DNA of 64,000 nucleotides from Meandrina meandrites (taxonomy: Eukaryota; Cnidaria; Anthozoa; Scleractinia; Meandrinidae), in NCBI GenBank assembly GCA_963693305.1, contig OY855913.1, positions 8,426,201 to 8,490,200 on the forward strand, written 5' to 3'. The position numbers and the translations under genes were made by a program. The first letter of the stretch is position 1, and the number at the start of each line of letters is the position of its first letter. The notes beneath the pieces were generated by a model. It made no database searches. It saw only the letters and a program-made list of their open reading frames with translations, and was not told where the DNA came from. This document shows positions 61,228 through 64,000 of this stretch, piece by piece.

Positions 61228-61873
61228 GGACGTTCGCGCGAAAATTTTCTAGTCGATAGATTTTTCTAAATTTTTTACTGAGGACGGATAATGAGTTACT
61301 TGTGTCAGAAATACAAAAAAAAGTGGGGGTCACCGACTTCGTTTCAGAGATAAAGTCTGTAGAAAACTACCCTGATTTTGAAAAATTGGCGCACGTAATT
61401 TCGCACGGCTTTCAAGGTTTGTAGTTTAAATCATCGATGATGAGAAAACGGAAGCAAACGATCTTGGTGATATTTTGAAGAAGTGCGTCTGTTGCGTAAA
61501 TAATTTTAAGTGTTGCCATCTTTTATGCAAAACTTAGCCCTGGAAGAGGCATTTGAACCCGTCGTACGACAAAACGAAAAGGTCAAAAAGCGGAATTCGA
61601 ACGTGCGTGGGGCAAAAAAAAAACAACCTTTTAATCGATAGATTTTTTTCATTTTCTCACAAAACGTAGATAATCGTTAACAAAAGTGATCTGTTAAGAA
61701 AAAAGTAGGGGTCACCGACCATTTAAGCTGGCAAACTGCAAGCGAAGTTACTCACCCTATATGTGGTTGGAAAGTTTCCTCAGCGCGCGCGCTCGATGCA
61801 TGACGTGGCGTAGCGTTGCGACAGGAATTACGTGCGCAGTAAGGATGCGCATAAACAATTAGCGCGAACGTCC
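61228..61873. mobile_element. TTAA-flanked inverted-repeat element, intact ends
   Basis: GGACGTTCGCGC opens the element and its exact complement closes it. TTAA flanks both sides (61224-61227, 61874-61877), as for piggyBac/Kolobok insertions. Inside are two direct copies of a block with TCGATAGATTTTT and AAAAAAGTGGGGGTCACCGA (about 61318 and 61700). The right part is shared with 24174-24283 and, less closely, with 3020-3649. Non-coding. Confidence 0.7.
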
Positions 61874-61902
61874 TTAAACGAGTGCCATATGAAAAGCTAC
61901 TT

Positions 61903-62038
61903 ACTAATCTAGCTTGCGCGAGCCGTACTGGGGAATATTGGTCCTCGGTCGTTTTCGCATGGACCTCGCTGCGCTCGGTCCGTACTGCCATGACCTCGGG
62001 CCAATATTCCCCAGTACGGCCCTCGCGCTCGGTTAGTT
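61903..62038. mobile_element. Foldback element with GCCGTACTGGGGAATATTGG arms
   Basis: The arm GCCGTACTGGGGAATATTGG at 61921-61940 has its exact complement in the right half (61994-62013). Outer bases (CTAGCTTGCGCGAG against complement TAACCGAGCGCGAG) are related. The spacer contains its own GACCTCGCTGCGCTCGGTC hairpin. Confidence 0.65.
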
Positions 62039-63615
62039 TTAAAATATTTCTTGCATTAGGTTGTATTTTATTGCCTCTAAAACAATCAAGTCTTTTCAAC
62101 AGCCTGCTAAGATTGAAAAGGAAATTTGAATCTATCGCCGTGTAACAGTTGACATTTTTTAAATTTAACACCTGCCGTAGTCGGCGCTCATGGTCTTTTC
62201 CGATTGGATATCACGAATCAGCAACTATTCGGCTACATATACGAGGATTGTGCTAACCTTTTAATCGCATCCACACGAGCAAATTTTATGTGAAAACTTT
62301 TCTGTGACCATTTTTATTTGCAAAATATTTGTTTGAGAACTTTTATCATTATTTATTATTTATTTATTTAATTTCAACCTTAATCCCTTTGATGTTTTTT
62401 TAGCGAATTTCATGTAAAATGTTTCAATAATTATGTTAATTGTTATGTCTCATTTCGAAACTACAAGAGATTGCCCCCACAGTTTTGATTAGATGTTCTT
62501 TATTACTAATTTTTGGTAAATTAAAAACTTGTGCTACAGTTCTTCTTTTGTCACTGTTATCTTTGAGAGCTTTTAGTAAAGGACATCTCGTCTCCTAATG
62601 GGCTTTTAAGCTCTCTTAAATCATAAGCTGGTGTTTGTTTGTTGTTTTCAAGGTTTGAGGTCGATATTTCCTTACTTGGTTTGAATACTGCGGCGGAATT
62701 GCGTGGATTTAGAAATTCGTGCTTCTTACCGTTTCTAATGCATATTGCAGCTTAAAACTGTACAGCTCTACCGCAACATTTTATTGCGGTAGACTCCAAT
62801 TGGTGGTTTTCACTGTCACGCAATAAAAAAATAAAATCGAAAGCATTCAACGACAGAAGCTATGAATTTCAGATATTATAGAAGATAAATAGATAAACAA
62901 TTTCTTCAAATCTCAGGCCTGTGCAGTGTACCGTTTGCGAGTTATTTGCCGAAACTTTCCACGCAAATTTATAAAGCTCAGTATGGAGACGCCATATTTG
63001 TGTCCTTCCGAGGGGCACAAACATGGCCGCCGTGATGTCAGAGAAACCATCTGGAACTTAATTTTGCTATTAATAGCGACTACTTTTGGCTCATGATCTA
63101 TTATACTTTAACATAAACAGCACTTAGTACATTGGGAATGTTCAATCTGCCAGAATGGAAAGGAAAGGCCTTTTTTGAACCAAAACAACTTTGTCACGGC
63201 ACTCAGCTTGATACCACATACGGCGGAGAACTCGAATATTCAAAATGCTCTGTTTTTAAAACGAGGGGCACAACCAAGCTGGAATTTGCAAAAAGATATA
63301 TTTTTAATTTATCTTACACCTAGTGACATCGAAAGTTTAGCAGGCCTATTGAATTTTGATTTCAGAATTTTATGACGTAACATGAAAACCAAGATTTGAT
63401 TTCTGACCACGCTGTAACGTCACACCGAAATTAGCATTAATTAAAGCGGCTTTGTCACGGATTTTAGCAGATTTTTCATGCCTTAAGTTGCCTGCCACTA
63501 ATTTCAGAATACCTTAGACCGATAAATCTACAAAATCCCCGTGGCGTAGCTCCTTTAACACTAGCAACCTGAAAACCGAACAGTTCGCATTCTACCCAGG
63601 TGTGGAGATATCGAC
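62039..63615. other. Gene-free stretch
   Basis: AT-rich. A block around 62990-63060 (GTCCTTCCGAGGGGCACAAA and CATGGCCGCCGTGATGTCA) looks like part of a repeat family, not a gene. Confidence 0.4.
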
Positions 63616-64000
63616 TAAGGGTGCGTTCGATTAACCTTATTCCGGAATAAGAATTAAAGGAATGACCCCGAATGTGCGTTCGATTGAGTCGCTATTCCGA
63701 TTCCGGAATACATGGAATGTATTCCAAGCATTCTGCTCTGGGGAGCAGAATACTCGGAATAATCCAGAATAATGACGTCACCGCGTCCTCGCCTCGCCAG
63801 CCTCGCGGTCTTTTTCAAAACAACAAACAAAATGGCTACCGCCGGCAACCATGAAACCTTACTCAGAAAGGGATACTCCTGGAGTCTGGAAGAGACGCTT
63901 CTCCTCATTTTATTGTACGAAGAAATGAAAGAATATTGCGGGCATTATTCCAGAAACGGAATAATCGTTTTATTGACGTACGGACGGAATGGCTATTCTG
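63616..64000 (+). mobile_element. Harbinger-like element, cut off by the window end
   Basis: GGTGCGTTCGATTAACCTTA then TTCCGGAATAAG, repeated as GTGCGTTCGATTGAGTCGCT and ATTCCGGAATA, is the style of PIF/Harbinger termini. An open frame from 63832 to the window end encodes MATAGNHETLLRKGYSWSLE and ETLLLILLYEEMKEY, like the start of the Myb/SANT-type DNA-binding protein of these elements. The complete element and its second end lie outside the window. Confidence 0.5.

Overview
The window reads as nuclear DNA of an animal, most likely an anthozoan cnidarian such as a stony coral. Protein-coding genes are split by GT-AG introns, the DNA is AT-rich, and the gene-free DNA is packed with short inverted-repeat transposons, a tRNA-derived SINE, Penelope-like retroelement relics and a LINE fragment. 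Several of these repeat types look like families I associate with coral genomes. The assignment rests on this repeat character and on protein similarity recalled from memory, not on a database search. There are no CRISPR arrays, rRNA genes or free-standing tRNA genes that I can support.

Four genes can be reconstructed with confidence or near-confidence. (1) 2692-9668, + strand: DRG1, a ten-exon GTPase gene of 365 codons with every G motif intact. (2) 12543-16110, - strand: a four-exon gene of about 228 codons with a TATA box and a Cys-containing domain that resembles the N-terminal part of a transposase-like family. (3) 22616-26922, - strand: RANBP1, five exons, 228 codons, with a complete Ran-binding domain and a promoter holding E2F and CCAAT boxes. 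(4) 34412-38039, - strand: a complete four-exon cytochrome P450 of the CYP3-like group, 504 codons. Weaker candidates are a signal-peptide-like first exon at 1784-1889 (-) and a 127-133 codon open frame at 30782-31183 (-). The genes do not form a functional cluster. DRG1 (translation-linked GTPase) and RANBP1 (nuclear transport) are housekeeping genes, and the P450 is metabolic.

Layout: 1-700 holds a Penelope-like relic with a hammerhead ribozyme motif. 1189-2700 holds small inverted-repeat elements and the DRG1 promoter side. 2692-9668 is DRG1, with a transposon-like insertion in most of its long introns. 10.7-12 kb and 20.5-21.2 kb carry two copies of a dispersed repeat. 16.2-20.5 kb is intergenic, with a second hammerhead motif at 19058-19101, a 39-bp hairpin and a SINE. 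Introns 3 and 4 of RANBP1 are filled with Penelope-like relics and a TTAA-flanked foldback element. 27-34 kb is mostly gene-free, with a decayed LINE near 33.3 kb. 38-64 kb contains no gene that I can support, but many structured repeats. Notable among these are a 601-bp element with 6-bp target duplications at 51725-52325, a 304-bp tandem duplication at 48.5-49.1 kb, and a TTAA-flanked element at 61228-61873 related to one in DRG1 intron 2. The window ends inside a Harbinger-like element.

The most notable signals are the hammerhead motifs with a self-complementary ACGT stem III, the TTAA-flanked inverted-repeat elements that share an internal GGGGGTCACCG motif, and the 51.7-52.3 kb element.
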